64,000 nucleotides of DNA. It comes from Spartobacteria bacterium (GTDB taxonomy: Bacteria; Verrucomicrobiota; Kiritimatiellia; RZYC01). The notes under the pieces were generated by a model, which was not told the DNA's origin, searched no databases, and worked only from the letters and a program-made list of their open reading frames with translations. The position numbers were made by a program, and so were the translations under genes. Location of the stretch: contig RZYC01000006.1 in assembly GCA_009930475.1 (NCBI GenBank), positions 1 to 64,000 of the forward strand, read 5' to 3'. Below, one piece after another: positions 1-9,760 of the stretch. How positions within the stretch are numbered: the stretch's first letter is position 1; each line of letters opens with the position of its first letter.

Positions 1-279
1 TATGAAGAGGTTCGGAATAATCGTAATTTGATGTATATGGATCAGGATACATTGCGGGAGAAGATGAGGGGGCGAACTAAATTGACGAAGTTTGAGCGGT
101 TGCTTTGTCGGTGTAGGTATTTTTCACATGGGCAAGTAGTGGGAAGTAGGGATTTTGTGGAGGAATTCTTTGCGGAGCATCGCGAGTATTTCGGTCCGAG
201 GCGTGAGCAGGGGCGGAAGAAGGTGCGAGATGGAATCGGGGATTTGTTTGCCATCCGTGAGGTGAGGTTGGGGTGGTGA
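1..279 (+). CDS. REP-associated (Y1/HUH) transposase, C-terminal end, partial
   Basis: The reading frame is open from the first base, so the gene begins outside the window; an internal ATG at 28 is not its start. The visible 92 residues match, with scattered substitutions, the C-terminal third of the complete transposase at 16554-17528: both have MYMDQD, then TKFERL, CRCRYF, HGQVVGS, DFVEEFF, YFGPRR and GRKKVRDG. This tail lies beyond the HUH/Y1 catalytic core and is shared by all three copies in the window. The differences from the 16554 copy show an older duplicate, not a recent copy. The frame is intact up to the TGA. The catalytic part cannot be judged from here. Confidence 0.8.
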   Translation, partial: YEEVRNNRNLMYMDQDTLREKMRGRTKLTKFERLLCRCRYFSHGQVVGSRDFVEEFFAEHREYFGPRREQGRKKVRDGIGDLFAIREVRLGW

Positions 280-403
280 CGGCTCATTGAGGATGGATAA
301 CATTTCAACGCCTTTGAGGGAAGCAAGTTGCGCTTAATAAACTATTTGTAACCACAACTGTTTCTGGAAAAACATCGAAGAAAAGTGTCTGTCTAATGTC
401 TGT

Positions 404-1276
404 CTAAAGTGCATCGCAATGTGGTGAGCGGGGGTCGATGGGGGTTATGCCTGTTACGCTATGCTTTGATTCTTTTGGGATGCATAGCATGTTGGTCGCT
501 GCGGCGTTGTTGAAAATATTGGTTTTGTTGTGGAAAAAGTTGTCGCTATGGAAGTAGGGTGCCACGTGCCAGTACATGGTGTACCCGTAATCATCTAATA
601 GATGAATGAGGTTCATTCGCCGCGTGCGGTTGTTTTCTTTGATTTTTTTTTGTTCTGAGCCTGTGGAATCGGTGATCCCGATCAGATCGTTTTCTACGTA
701 AAGGATAGGGCGGCAGCGTTGCAGTGTCTGGTACGCACCGCGGATCACGTCCGCTTCCATACCAACGACCTCAATTTTCATCATGTCGCACTGCTGGAGG
801 TGCAGACTGTCAACCGTTATCATATCTACCATTTCACAAGCTGCGTCAATCTGGGGTGCTTTCAGATTCAGTGCAGCGTAGTTGAATTTTTCAAGCCACG
901 GAGACATGACGGGGACACTGATCTGTCCGTTTTCGGATCCGACTGCGACTTGGCGTGCATGTACTTTGACTTGTTGATTGAGTGCCACGTTGGCGCACAG
1001 GGTTTGAAAGAACAGTCGCTGCGGTTCAAAGGCAAAAACAGAGCCTTGTAATCCCACGATTTTTGCGAAAACAACGCTATGCTGTCCGATGTTCGCGCCG
1101 ATATCAAGCACGGTCATTCCCGGTTTGACGATAGCTCGTAACAGGCTTAATTCCAGTTCCTTCCATTCTCCGTACGCTTCATACGAGGCTCCGGTATACG
1201 GATCATTCTGGTTGAACAGCATGGGGCCGTAACGAGTTTGTTTCAGTTTGTTAAAGGGAGCAGGTACGTCATTCAT
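404..1276 (-). CDS. FkbM family SAM-dependent methyltransferase
   Basis: Predicted cytoplasmic methyltransferase of 290 residues. The SAM-binding loop DIGANIGQHS is at about residues 58-67, and an acidic strand end FAFEP at about 81-85 is the usual ribose-binding position. A later VDSLHLQQCDMMKIEVVGME stretch fits the FkbM family pattern (typically D-x-I-K-I-D-x-E-G), with V-V in place of D-x. FkbM enzymes methylate hydroxyls of sugars or polyketides, so a surface glycan target is plausible with the Wzm/Wzt exporter nearby, but the substrate is unknown. The ATG lies 18 bases after the stop of the upstream transporter gene on the same strand, so the two are probably cotranscribed. No strong ribosome binding site is visible. 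Confidence 0.8.
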   Translation of the reverse strand: MNDVPAPFNKLKQTRYGPMLFNQNDPYTGASYEAYGEWKELELSLLRAIVKPGMTVLDIGANIGQHSVVFAKIVGLQGSVFAFEPQRLFFQTLCANVALNQQVKVHARQVAVGSENGQISVPVMSPWLEKFNYAALNLKAPQIDAACEMVDMITVDSLHLQQCDMMKIEVVGMEADVIRGAYQTLQRCRPILYVENDLIGITDSTGSEQKKIKENNRTRRMNLIHLLDDYGYTMYWHVAPYFHSDNFFHNKTNIFNNAAATNMLCIPKESKHSVTGITPIDPRSPHCDAL

Positions 1277-1294
1277 GAGATGGTCGCTGTCATA

Positions 1295-3529
1295 TTATGC
1301 GGTGATGTCGGCATCGCCGTTTGACCACACAAGTAGGGTGTCGTGCAGGTGGTCGTGCAGCTGGGTGTGCAGATCGAACAAAGATGCTGTCGCCTCGGGA
1401 GTGGGCGGAGGGATGAAACCCATGATTACGAGTCGTGCATCGCTTGAGTGCTGGATGATGACACGGGCAATGGGATCGTTGCTTACGATGCATTCCGCAT
1501 CAACATCGATACGAGCATGCAGACCAAGAGCGCGAAGCGCATTGAGTGAGGGCGCACGGCCTTCGTTGTCTTCGATTACGCGTATGAGTCGAATGCTGGT
1601 ATGTGTCCAAGCCGGGTTGGATCGGATTAGATGTGCAAGCAATAGCATCAGCGACCCGTTTTCTTTTCCACGCCACCAGATATCGATGCGGTTGGATCGG
1701 CGACTGCTTCCCTCATGCTGAATCAGGCAGGCCATGCTTTTCTTTAAAACCGCGACATTTCTTAGATGCTCTCCAAAGGCCTCAAGACGCTCGGATTTTT
1801 GCGGCCAGCCGAAGAGTACGAGGTTGGGAGAAATGGGGCCAATGACAGCCGATTGCAGGATGATGCGCATCGCTTGGTCGAAATTATCGTTAACCACCAC
1901 GAGCGGATAGACATTTTGTAGATTGCGTTTTAATAAATCTGTTTCCATTCGTTGCAGGGTTTGACTACGTAAATGCCCCAATTTTTCAATGGTTCCACCA
2001 ATGATTTGAACCAGATATACGACTCCGCGTCCGCCGTTCATCCAGATGGCGAAACGTGGTAACTCACTGCGTCCTTCAGGGTTTCCCGTCATTGCCAGAA
2101 TAGTCGGACGCCAATTTTTCGCATGGGTACTCAGTCGGCGTATCTGGCTAAGATTGTGCTGCATCACTGTATAAGCAATGCCTTGGCGTGCATCGCCAAA
2201 CCGCACAGGTTGACCGGGTTTCAGTTTGATACAGAGAAAGACCACGACGGCGATGGCTGCTGTGGCGGTCCAAATATTAATGAGAAGCATCGCACCTATG
2301 CACATGAGAAATCCCAACGCACACAAACTCCAGTGAAACCAGCGATAACTAGGGCGAAAAGAGGGGTTACCTCCAAAGGCTTCGCCAAAAGCAGACAGGT
2401 TAACCATGCCATAGGTACAAAGGAAAAACATAGAGACGATCGCGGCGATGATGTTCAGTGCGTTATCGCCTGCTTTGCCTGAGGAGGCCGCGAGGATAAC
2501 GGCAATGGATATGCCAAGGGTGAGTAACATGGCACGTCGCGGTTCATTGGCCGGGCCGACACCGGCCGCAAAGGGATTGAGAATGCGAAGCAGTTTGTCT
2601 TTCGCCATAGCTTGCAATACGCGGGGTGCCCCCATGAAGGAGCCGATGGCACTGGACAGCGATGCGGCAAACATACCCGTCATGACTAGAAATCCGGCAC
2701 CAAAAAGGGCATTGTCAACCAAGACTTGATAGGGTTGTGTAACAAGTGATTCCCGCGAAAACGCACCGCCACACAAAACAATCTGCATGGCATAAATAGC
2801 GGCACCCACGAAGATGGCTCCAAACGTGCCTCTGACAATGGATTGGGAAGGTGTTTTCAGATCCCCCGACATATTCACGCCCGACATGATGCCTGTGACG
2901 GCCGGGAAGTAGATCGCAAAAACAATCCAAAAATTAAAAGAACCGGATGTATAAGCCGCACTCCAGTTTGTGCGCAATGTAGCGACTGAAAAGTGTTCCA
3001 TCGCACCTGATAGAAGCACAACTATGGCAAGTGCTAACAAACTCATGACGACATATTGTGTTTTAACGGCCCATTGTGAACCAATCCAGTTTATGCCAAA
3101 GAGAGTCAGGATTGTTCCCATTCGAATGGCCAGGCCATAGGGTATAAGCGATGGAAAAGACGTAAGCAACGATTCGACAAAGCCTAACACGTAAAAAGGT
3201 ACGGAGAATGCTTGTGCAAGAAAAAGAGCCACACCGATGGCCCCCCCCAAAGAGGGCCCCAAAACGCGGGATATAACAAAATAGGCACCACCGCCGCCCA
3301 CCGCCGTATTGGTCGAAATACTGGCCAGGGAGACACCGGTCAACAGCGAGATCATTTCAGCAGTAAAAAGAATAATCAATGCACCAAAGATGCCTGCCTG
3401 CCCCACCACAAAATTGGCACGCATGAATAAAATAACGCCGAGTATGGTCAATATCGACGGGGTGAAAACGCCGCCAAATGTCCCAAGTTTATAGTTGTCA
3501 GTTATTTCGCTGTCGCTTTTTTTAATCAT
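1295..3529 (-). CDS. APC-superfamily transporter related to SLC12 cation-chloride cotransporters
   Basis: An integral membrane protein of 744 residues. The first 450 or so hold about 12 hydrophobic segments, starting with FGGVFTPSILTILGVILFMR, which is close to the first membrane helix of SLC12 (Na-K-Cl and K-Cl) cotransporters. Helix 3 contains STNTAVGGGGAYF, the usual family glycine motif. About 290 soluble residues follow; they contain an IDIWWRGKENGSLMLLLAHL segment like the C-terminal domain of animal SLC12 proteins, and end in a universal-stress-like fold pattern (RLVIMGF). Simple amino acid permeases are shorter and lack this tail. The ion or substrate cannot be read from sequence. It is divergent from the polysaccharide exporter and upstream of the FkbM gene. 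Confidence 0.8.
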   Translation of the reverse strand: MIKKSDSEITDNYKLGTFGGVFTPSILTILGVILFMRANFVVGQAGIFGALIILFTAEMISLLTGVSLASISTNTAVGGGGAYFVISRVLGPSLGGAIGVALFLAQAFSVPFYVLGFVESLLTSFPSLIPYGLAIRMGTILTLFGINWIGSQWAVKTQYVVMSLLALAIVVLLSGAMEHFSVATLRTNWSAAYTSGSFNFWIVFAIYFPAVTGIMSGVNMSGDLKTPSQSIVRGTFGAIFVGAAIYAMQIVLCGGAFSRESLVTQPYQVLVDNALFGAGFLVMTGMFAASLSSAIGSFMGAPRVLQAMAKDKLLRILNPFAAGVGPANEPRRAMLLTLGISIAVILAASSGKAGDNALNIIAAIVSMFFLCTYGMVNLSAFGEAFGGNPSFRPSYRWFHWSLCALGFLMCIGAMLLINIWTATAAIAVVVFLCIKLKPGQPVRFGDARQGIAYTVMQHNLSQIRRLSTHAKNWRPTILAMTGNPEGRSELPRFAIWMNGGRGVVYLVQIIGGTIEKLGHLRSQTLQRMETDLLKRNLQNVYPLVVVNDNFDQAMRIILQSAVIGPISPNLVLFGWPQKSERLEAFGEHLRNVAVLKKSMACLIQHEGSSRRSNRIDIWWRGKENGSLMLLLAHLIRSNPAWTHTSIRLIRVIEDNEGRAPSLNALRALGLHARIDVDAECIVSNDPIARVIIQHSSDARLVIMGFIPPPTPEATASLFDLHTQLHDHLHDTLLVWSNGDADITA

Positions 3530-3684
3530 GATTACACTGATCTTTTGGGACGATCCTCCATATTGAACCAGAAAATGCGAGTCAATTATTGAGGAATTCT
3601 TCCCGTTTTTAGATTGTTATCTTCAATGTAAGTGTGCCATAAAACTGCTTTTAAATAGAAACATAAAGTCGTCAATCGGGGTCA

Positions 3685-4482
3685 ATGAGTATCTATAAAA
3701 CAATTCGAGCGCACCATGAAATGCTGTCCAATCTTATTGGGCGCGAATTAAAGAGCAAATACAAAGGATCTGCTCTGGGATTTTTGTGGAGCGTTCTTAC
3801 GCCATTGTTTATGGCTTTTGTGTATGTCTTTTTTCTGCGGTTATTAGCCCGCGGTGTGCCGATGGAAAGTATCATCATCGGGGTGTTTGCCTGGCAGTTT
3901 ACTGCGCAGAGCGTTAATGAAGGCCTCTTTTCGATTACCGGGAATGCCAATTTAGTTAAAAAGGTGTTTTTCCCCCGCGAGATTCTTCCCACAGCCAGTG
4001 TTTTTTCCAATATGATCAATTATCTTTTATCGCTGGTGGTTCAGTTTTTATTACTGGGTGTGATGCTCGGCATGCAGGGGATGTTTTTTAGCTGGACCAT
4101 AATTTTTGTGCCGGTGATTATTATCTACCACGTAATGTTTTTGCTTTCGCTGGCCTATCTGCTGTCAGCGGCCAACGTGTATTTTCGAGATGCGCAGCAT
4201 CTGGTCGGTGTATTGCTCAGTGCGTGGTTCTTTTCTTCGCCGGCGATGTATGACTTAACAATGGTCGAGGCGGTCGCCACGAAATATCCTATTGTTATGC
4301 AGTTGTATATGCTTAATCCGATGGCCAGCATCATAACGGCCTATCGTGCAGCTATTTTGCCGGGTGTCGGCTTTCCTTTCACCTCGTCCGTCGTGGTCGG
4401 GCTGACCATTCCGTTTATTTTGTTTTTTGTGTCACAAAAAGTGTTTCAGCGAGCCCAACGTAATTTTGCGGATTTATTATAA
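3685..4482 (+). CDS. ABC-2 type polysaccharide export permease (Wzm/TagG-like)
   Basis: A 265-residue membrane protein of the ABC-2 family. The N-terminal cytoplasmic stretch RELKSKYKGSALGFLWSVL followed by a TM helix is the hallmark of O-antigen and teichoic acid exporters. Six hydrophobic segments can be seen, with LVKKVFFPREILP between segments 2 and 3, a conserved contact site to the ATPase. The TAA stop overlaps the ATG of the ATPase gene by one base, so the two are translationally coupled and form one exporter. The ATG follows a 155-base divergent intergenic region. It probably exports an undecaprenyl-linked surface polysaccharide; no glycosyltransferase genes are near, so the polymer is unknown. 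Confidence 0.9.
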   Translation: MSIYKTIRAHHEMLSNLIGRELKSKYKGSALGFLWSVLTPLFMAFVYVFFLRLLARGVPMESIIIGVFAWQFTAQSVNEGLFSITGNANLVKKVFFPREILPTASVFSNMINYLLSLVVQFLLLGVMLGMQGMFFSWTIIFVPVIIIYHVMFLLSLAYLLSAANVYFRDAQHLVGVLLSAWFFSSPAMYDLTMVEAVATKYPIVMQLYMLNPMASIITAYRAAILPGVGFPFTSSVVVGLTIPFILFFVSQKVFQRAQRNFADLL

Positions 4483-5669
4483 TGACTATTGCCATTGAAG
4501 CCAAAAATCTAGGGAAGCGCTATTATGTTCGTGGTCACGCACCACCGACAGCGATGAGCGCGCTTCGTCAATTATTTACGCGTCAGAAGAAAGATGTCTT
4601 CTGGGCATTGCAGGACGTGAATTTTGAGATCAAGAAGGGGGCGACGATCGGGGTGATCGGCCCCAATGGATCGGGAAAAAGTTCGACACTGGGCCTTGTC
4701 ACTGGAACCATTTATCCCACGACGGGTTATGTGAAGACGCATGGTCGTATTTCGTCGCTTCTGGAGTTGGGGGCAGGGTTTCATCCTGATTTGACGGGCC
4801 GTGAGAATATTTTTCTGAATGCGGCCATTCTTGGCATTCCGAGGGAAGACATCAGTAAACGAGTCGACCATATTATCGAATTTTCGAATTTACATGGATT
4901 TATCGATCAGCCGGTACGAAATTATTCCAGCGGCATGTATGTGAGGCTTGGGTTTGCTGTCGCGATTGAGATGAACCCAGATATTCTGCTGATTGATGAA
5001 GTCCTTGCCGTGGGAGATATCGCTTTTCAGCTTAAGTGTCTTGATCGTATTCGCAATTTTCAGAGGCGTGGAAAAACCCTGCTCTTTGTATCGCATGCGC
5101 TGCAGACCGTAGAAGAATTCTGTGATGAAGCATTTCTCATTCATAAAGGGCATCTGGTAAAGCGCGGAAATCCATCCGACGTGATTCTTGACTACATCAA
5201 GGCCTATATGGGTGAGGGTGGATATTTGTATACACAAGAATTTGGAACCAGAGACGTTGAATTCCAAAGCGTCATCATCCGCAACGAACAGGAGCAGGAA
5301 ACGGCGTCGCTCATTAGCGGGAAGTCAATGCATGTGGATATTCATTACATTGCGCACAAACGGGTGGAGAAGCCCGTTTTTGGTTATTCCGTTAAAACAG
5401 GAAATGGTTTTTACATTTTTGGTAGCAATACACAGCTGCAAAATGTTGATATCAAATTCATTGACGGAGAGGGGATGATACGGTTGACCATCGATCCGCT
5501 GACCTTGATGCAAAGCAACTTCTTCCTGTCCCTCTCGATCCATTCATGGGATCATGAAACGCAGTACCACCGGCGCGAAGACTGGTATCCCTTTGCTGTC
5601 AAAAATGAAAAGGAAGAACCAGGCATCTTTCGTTTACCATCGAGATGGTCGCAACCTGTTTCCATATAA
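4482..5669 (+). CDS. Polysaccharide ABC exporter ATPase with C-terminal carbohydrate-binding domain (Wzt-like)
   Basis: The ATPase partner of the preceding permease, 395 residues. Walker A GPNGSGKSS is at about 60-68, the signature motif YSSGMYVRLGFA at about 147, and Walker B with the catalytic glutamate ILLIDEVLAVGD follows. The Q-loop region LLELGAGFHPDLTGREN is typical of TagH/Wzt proteins. Residues from about 250 form a beta-rich extra domain like Wzt-C, which in O9a-type systems recognises the capped end of the glycan before export. Its presence suggests export of a chain that is finished in the cytoplasm. The gene overlaps the permease by one base. Confidence 0.9.
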   Translation: MTIAIEAKNLGKRYYVRGHAPPTAMSALRQLFTRQKKDVFWALQDVNFEIKKGATIGVIGPNGSGKSSTLGLVTGTIYPTTGYVKTHGRISSLLELGAGFHPDLTGRENIFLNAAILGIPREDISKRVDHIIEFSNLHGFIDQPVRNYSSGMYVRLGFAVAIEMNPDILLIDEVLAVGDIAFQLKCLDRIRNFQRRGKTLLFVSHALQTVEEFCDEAFLIHKGHLVKRGNPSDVILDYIKAYMGEGGYLYTQEFGTRDVEFQSVIIRNEQEQETASLISGKSMHVDIHYIAHKRVEKPVFGYSVKTGNGFYIFGSNTQLQNVDIKFIDGEGMIRLTIDPLTLMQSNFFLSLSIHSWDHETQYHRREDWYPFAVKNEKEEPGIFRLPSRWSQPVSI

Positions 5670-5701
5670 GCCGTTGACTTCAGCTGACCGGTGAACTGCT
5701 T

Positions 5702-8230
5702 CTAATTCTTGCTATTAGACAACTCTAACGCATCCAGATAAAACATGCCTGCCATATTTGTTTTATCGGGCTGTACATAGATTTGTATGCGCTCGATCGC
5801 ACTCATATTGATACCTGACAGCTGGCCGATATCAAAGGTTACGGGACTCCAACCATCGAGATTACTTACACGTTCAATGGCGGTGTCCGCCGTTTTTCCT
5901 GAATGATCGATCAGTCTCAGCATGAGATCTGTTTCCCCGGCCACCCACATGCGGATGTATCGGTAATGCGAAAGATCGCGGATATCGAGGTCAACGCCCA
6001 TATAGGCCCATCGATCCGCCTCCGTTGTTTTGCGATAATTGACCTCCAGACAGGAAACCCCCTGCAGGAATACGCGCTGGGTTTTTGTTACCTGAATCGA
6101 CGGGGTGGTGATCCAGCGATTTCGGGTGTTGCCATCGAAATAATCCAGTTCAAAGCGATCCGGATAATCGATCCGCCCTATATACATGCCGCTGCCGGCA
6201 GCTGTGGTGGACATGTTTCCGTCGACATCCTGCGTACGCGCTCCAAAATACCAGGTCGAATCGGAGGGAAGACCTGAAACAAATATTTCGTGATGCTGCA
6301 GTCCCACCGACGCACTGTCGTAGCCCGGCAGATCCTGATAGGTAGAAAAATCGCGATTTTCCCGTAATGGATGCTTTGAACATTTAAACAGATATTTCCA
6401 CGCCATGGGATGAAGCATTTTGTCCAACGGCTTCCAGCGCAGAACGATTTCACCGGGCATACGTGTTTTTTCCACGGTCAACCCGTCTGGTTGGGGAGGT
6501 GGTCGCGTGATAATACGGCGTGTCAACCGAATATCATCCAATCCAATCACGCCTTTTCCTGCTCCATCCAGCGAGAGTGGAAAAATTCGTAATTCTGTTA
6601 CGTCAGTATAATCGAAATCGGAATCCCCTGGAATCCGGTAGTACAAATGGCGCCATCCCTGATCTCCCTCTAACGAGGAGGCGGCTTTCAGGGATAGTTC
6701 CCGACCTCTTCCATCGACCATGCGCACGTCCAGCAGCGCGGCGTAGCGACTCCATATTTTTATGGCATCCCATTGACTGAAATCATGTTGTGACGGACGG
6801 CACACCCATGGCGATGTCGCGCCAAAACGAGCATTCACCGTTCCTGACATCGAAAAACGTCCTTGCGCCGGTGCTTCATCTGTTCGTTGCATGGAATAGC
6901 CCAGCGACGGAATCCACGTTGCCGGAATACAGGGCATGGGCACCGCTTCAAAATCGTCTATTAGCAAATCCATTCCGATTTTAGACATCGCAGAACGAAT
7001 GACCGGATGGCGATCCAGCCGCCGCGCCATGGAATCGGGCTGCATCTGATTCATGTGCAGCATGACCTGTCCCAAAAAGGACGCCGTATAATCCTTGAAA
7101 CTCCAATGCTGCTCGGGGCATACCGCGTCATAGAAGCCATAGGATCCAAAAACCTGGTCATTGAAGCGCCGACCCGTATCACTCAACGCTTTTCTTACCG
7201 ATTCAGGAAGAAATGGATATGAAGAAACCAGCGCAGGCAGGCAGATCACCTTGTCTTGTTCTGCCGCACCAAGTTCCGGAGGATAGCCATACAGCTCAAA
7301 GCCATTGGGACTCTCACAGGAGGATAGCCCCCACAAGGCATATTCCGGATACAAATTACGCTGGGCATAGGTGCGATTTGCCTCCACCGCCAGGTAGGCA
7401 CTGGTCCAGTAATCGTCCGCTCCATCACGCAAATAACGCAAGGGCAGCCACGCATGCACCTCCAGTTGCTTCAGTAATGGAGGACACTTGATCATGCGCC
7501 ATTGATCATACAGCAGATATTGATAGGTAGCTCGCCATCCTAATTGCCAGCTATCCAGCGGGGCCGTATGAGCAATAGAACCGAAACTTAAAAGATAGGC
7601 CATCATCGCAGAAATATTTTGGGCCGCATCAAGTCTCTCCTCACTGTACCCGGTGGACGGACTCCAGAACGCGGCCATCCGATACTGACTGGTTCCGTCG
7701 TTGCTGCCAAACATCCAGTCCCATTCAACGGCGGAGAAAAAGGATGAACACAATCCCCGAATCTCTGATTCCGCATCATTGGGTGCATCAAATACCGACT
7801 GTGCCAGCAGCATGCCGGACATCAGCCAGGCCGTTGCCACCGTGTTGCCTCCGTCATCACTGGGATGATTCAATGGTAACGGCACATATTTTTCACTGTG
7901 ATAGTAGGAAGCAAAGAAGCCATGCTGCACAGGCAGTAATTCTAAAGCATGCAGCACGTCGAGCATCTGTTCGGATGCGGCGTCACGCGTCAGCCATTCG
8001 CGCTGCAATCCGATACAGATTGACGCCAGCTGGTATCCTACACCTGCGGACGATATGACCGACGCATCGTTCATCCGGTCCAGTACCAACCCTGACGGCG
8101 ACTGAACCGCCGCAAAAAAATCATACGCCTTGCGCTCCAGTCGCGACACCATCTCATCCTGCGCTCCTGCCGACATGCCGCAGATCAGCAAAACGCCCAA
8201 ACCCAAACCCATTTTTTTAAACATCATCAT
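5702..8230 (-). CDS. Secreted glucoamylase-like glycosidase (COG5368/GH144-like) with C-terminal beta domains
   Basis: 842 residues with a signal peptide (GLGLGVLLICGMSAGAQ). Residues 25-430 look like an (alpha/alpha)6 barrel of the glycoamylase family: FFAAVQSPSGLVLDR near the start, then SSAGVGYQLASI, DDGGNTVATAWLMSG, YALWGLSSCESPNG, and GSYGFYDAV. The family includes beta-1,2-glucanases (GH144), so the target is a glucan, but the linkage is not certain. The C-terminal half has two jelly-roll-like modules (one with SGTVNARFGAT and W-rich strands, the last after residue 690) around a fibronectin-III-like stretch, probably for binding. Start is among three ATG in a row; a GGAG lies a few bases upstream. 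Periplasmic or extracellular. Confidence 0.75.
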   Translation of the reverse strand: MMMFKKMGLGLGVLLICGMSAGAQDEMVSRLERKAYDFFAAVQSPSGLVLDRMNDASVISSAGVGYQLASICIGLQREWLTRDAASEQMLDVLHALELLPVQHGFFASYYHSEKYVPLPLNHPSDDGGNTVATAWLMSGMLLAQSVFDAPNDAESEIRGLCSSFFSAVEWDWMFGSNDGTSQYRMAAFWSPSTGYSEERLDAAQNISAMMAYLLSFGSIAHTAPLDSWQLGWRATYQYLLYDQWRMIKCPPLLKQLEVHAWLPLRYLRDGADDYWTSAYLAVEANRTYAQRNLYPEYALWGLSSCESPNGFELYGYPPELGAAEQDKVICLPALVSSYPFLPESVRKALSDTGRRFNDQVFGSYGFYDAVCPEQHWSFKDYTASFLGQVMLHMNQMQPDSMARRLDRHPVIRSAMSKIGMDLLIDDFEAVPMPCIPATWIPSLGYSMQRTDEAPAQGRFSMSGTVNARFGATSPWVCRPSQHDFSQWDAIKIWSRYAALLDVRMVDGRGRELSLKAASSLEGDQGWRHLYYRIPGDSDFDYTDVTELRIFPLSLDGAGKGVIGLDDIRLTRRIITRPPPQPDGLTVEKTRMPGEIVLRWKPLDKMLHPMAWKYLFKCSKHPLRENRDFSTYQDLPGYDSASVGLQHHEIFVSGLPSDSTWYFGARTQDVDGNMSTTAAGSGMYIGRIDYPDRFELDYFDGNTRNRWITTPSIQVTKTQRVFLQGVSCLEVNYRKTTEADRWAYMGVDLDIRDLSHYRYIRMWVAGETDLMLRLIDHSGKTADTAIERVSNLDGWSPVTFDIGQLSGINMSAIERIQIYVQPDKTNMAGMFYLDALELSNSKN

Positions 8231-8411
8231 GACTCACTGCTCCTGTTTACCACGCCGACCATCCTGTCTGCCGATGCGTTCCGCCTGCAATCAGCTTAAA
8301 CCATTTGACTTGCATGCCTTGTCATACTAAGAATTTGTCACATCTTTAAGGCTACAACTCAAATGTAAACTGTAAACAGGATCAATAATTGCGAACCCTT
8401 CAGGAAAAAGC

Positions 8412-9713
8412 ATGAAAAAACAATTTAAAATTGGATTACTAGGATTTGGCACCATTGGCGCGGGCGTCGTGGAGACTATTCAGAAAAATGGCGAACTGCT
8501 CGAAGCCCGCACAGGAATACATCTGGAAGTGGCGAAAATCGCAGATCTTGATGTGGTCAGCGATCGCGGCATCACTGTCGATCCATCCATCCTGACCACG
8601 GACGCCTTCTCTGTGGTAACCGATCCGGAAATCGATATTATCGTTGAATTGATCGGCGGCACCGGTATCGCCCGCACATTGATACTGAAGGCCATGGAAA
8701 ACGGGAAATCGGTTGTCACCGCCAACAAAGCACTGCTGGCAGAACACTGGGGCGAATTGGTTTCCACCTCAAACAAATACAACACTGATATTTTATACGA
8801 GGCCAGTGTAGGTGGCGGTATCCCGGTAATCCGCGCCCTGCGTGAAGGCTTGGTCTGCAACCACATCGACACCATTTACGGCATCCTCAATGGAACATGC
8901 AATTATATCCTGACAAAAATGGAGCGCGAAGGCATCCTTTTCGACGACGTGCTGGCCGAAGCCCAGGCCAATGGCTTTGCTGAAGCCGATCCGTCTCTTG
9001 ACATCGACGGCATCGATACCTCGCACAAGGCCGCTATTCTCGCATCCATCGCCTATGGCAAACCCATCCCCATGTCCGCTATCAAAGTCAGTGGTATCCG
9101 CGGCATTGATATAAAGGACATCCGCATCGCCGCCGAACTGGGATATCGCATCAAACTGATGGCCATCATTAAAGATGTCAACGACGCCGTGGAAGTCGGT
9201 GTGTGTCCCGCACTGGTTCCCGCAGATCACCAGCTGGCCGCCGTAAGCGGCGTATTCAACGCCGTGATGATCAAAGGCGATATCGTCGATGAAACACTCT
9301 ATTACGGACGCGGTGCCGGACGGCTTCCCACCGCCAGTGCCGTTGTAGGCGATATTGTCGATGCCGCACTCAATCAGACATTTGATGCGCGCCTGCGCGT
9401 TCCCCCCTTCAGTGAGCACGATTACTACGATAAAATTCTTCCGTCCGATGAGGTGGAAACCCGTTACTACCTGCGCATGACACTGCTTAACAAGCCGGGC
9501 GTCGTTGCTAAGGTCGCCAAAATAATGGGTGACAACAACATCAGCATTGCATCGCTGATACAGAAGGAATCCAACGAAGCGCATGCATCAGTCATCATTC
9601 TAACCCACAAAGCAAAACAGAAACAATACACCAAAGCCATCGCGGAAGTGGATGCCATGGAAGAAGTCGGCGCCCCGACCATTTCCTTCCGCGTTGAAAC
9701 ATTCATGGCGTAA
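8412..9713 (+). CDS. hom: Homoserine dehydrogenase with ACT domain
   Basis: Converts aspartate semialdehyde to homoserine with NAD(P)H, the branch point to threonine and methionine. 433 residues, the usual bacterial length. The N-terminal Rossmann motif is GFGTIGAGVVETI at about 10-22. NGTCNYILTKM at about 160-170 and EADPSLDIDGIDTSHK, with the catalytic acidic and lysine residues, are family signatures. The last 80 residues (RMTLLNKPGVVAKVAKIMG) are an ACT domain, which normally gives feedback inhibition by threonine. The start ATG is preceded by AGGAAAAAGC. Monocistronic, convergent with rnr. Confidence 0.96.
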   Translation: MKKQFKIGLLGFGTIGAGVVETIQKNGELLEARTGIHLEVAKIADLDVVSDRGITVDPSILTTDAFSVVTDPEIDIIVELIGGTGIARTLILKAMENGKSVVTANKALLAEHWGELVSTSNKYNTDILYEASVGGGIPVIRALREGLVCNHIDTIYGILNGTCNYILTKMEREGILFDDVLAEAQANGFAEADPSLDIDGIDTSHKAAILASIAYGKPIPMSAIKVSGIRGIDIKDIRIAAELGYRIKLMAIIKDVNDAVEVGVCPALVPADHQLAAVSGVFNAVMIKGDIVDETLYYGRGAGRLPTASAVVGDIVDAALNQTFDARLRVPPFSEHDYYDKILPSDEVETRYYLRMTLLNKPGVVAKVAKIMGDNNISIASLIQKESNEAHASVIILTHKAKQKQYTKAIAEVDAMEEVGAPTISFRVETFMA

Positions 9714-9760
9714 TGGGGAGAGGTCGGCCCGTTCTATGCCCCGGCCAGGCGTCGGCTCCT

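Noticed and set aside
8793-9584. A 263-codon open frame on the minus strand
   Set aside because: It lies within the homoserine dehydrogenase gene, whose domains are certain; composition is that of a shadow frame.
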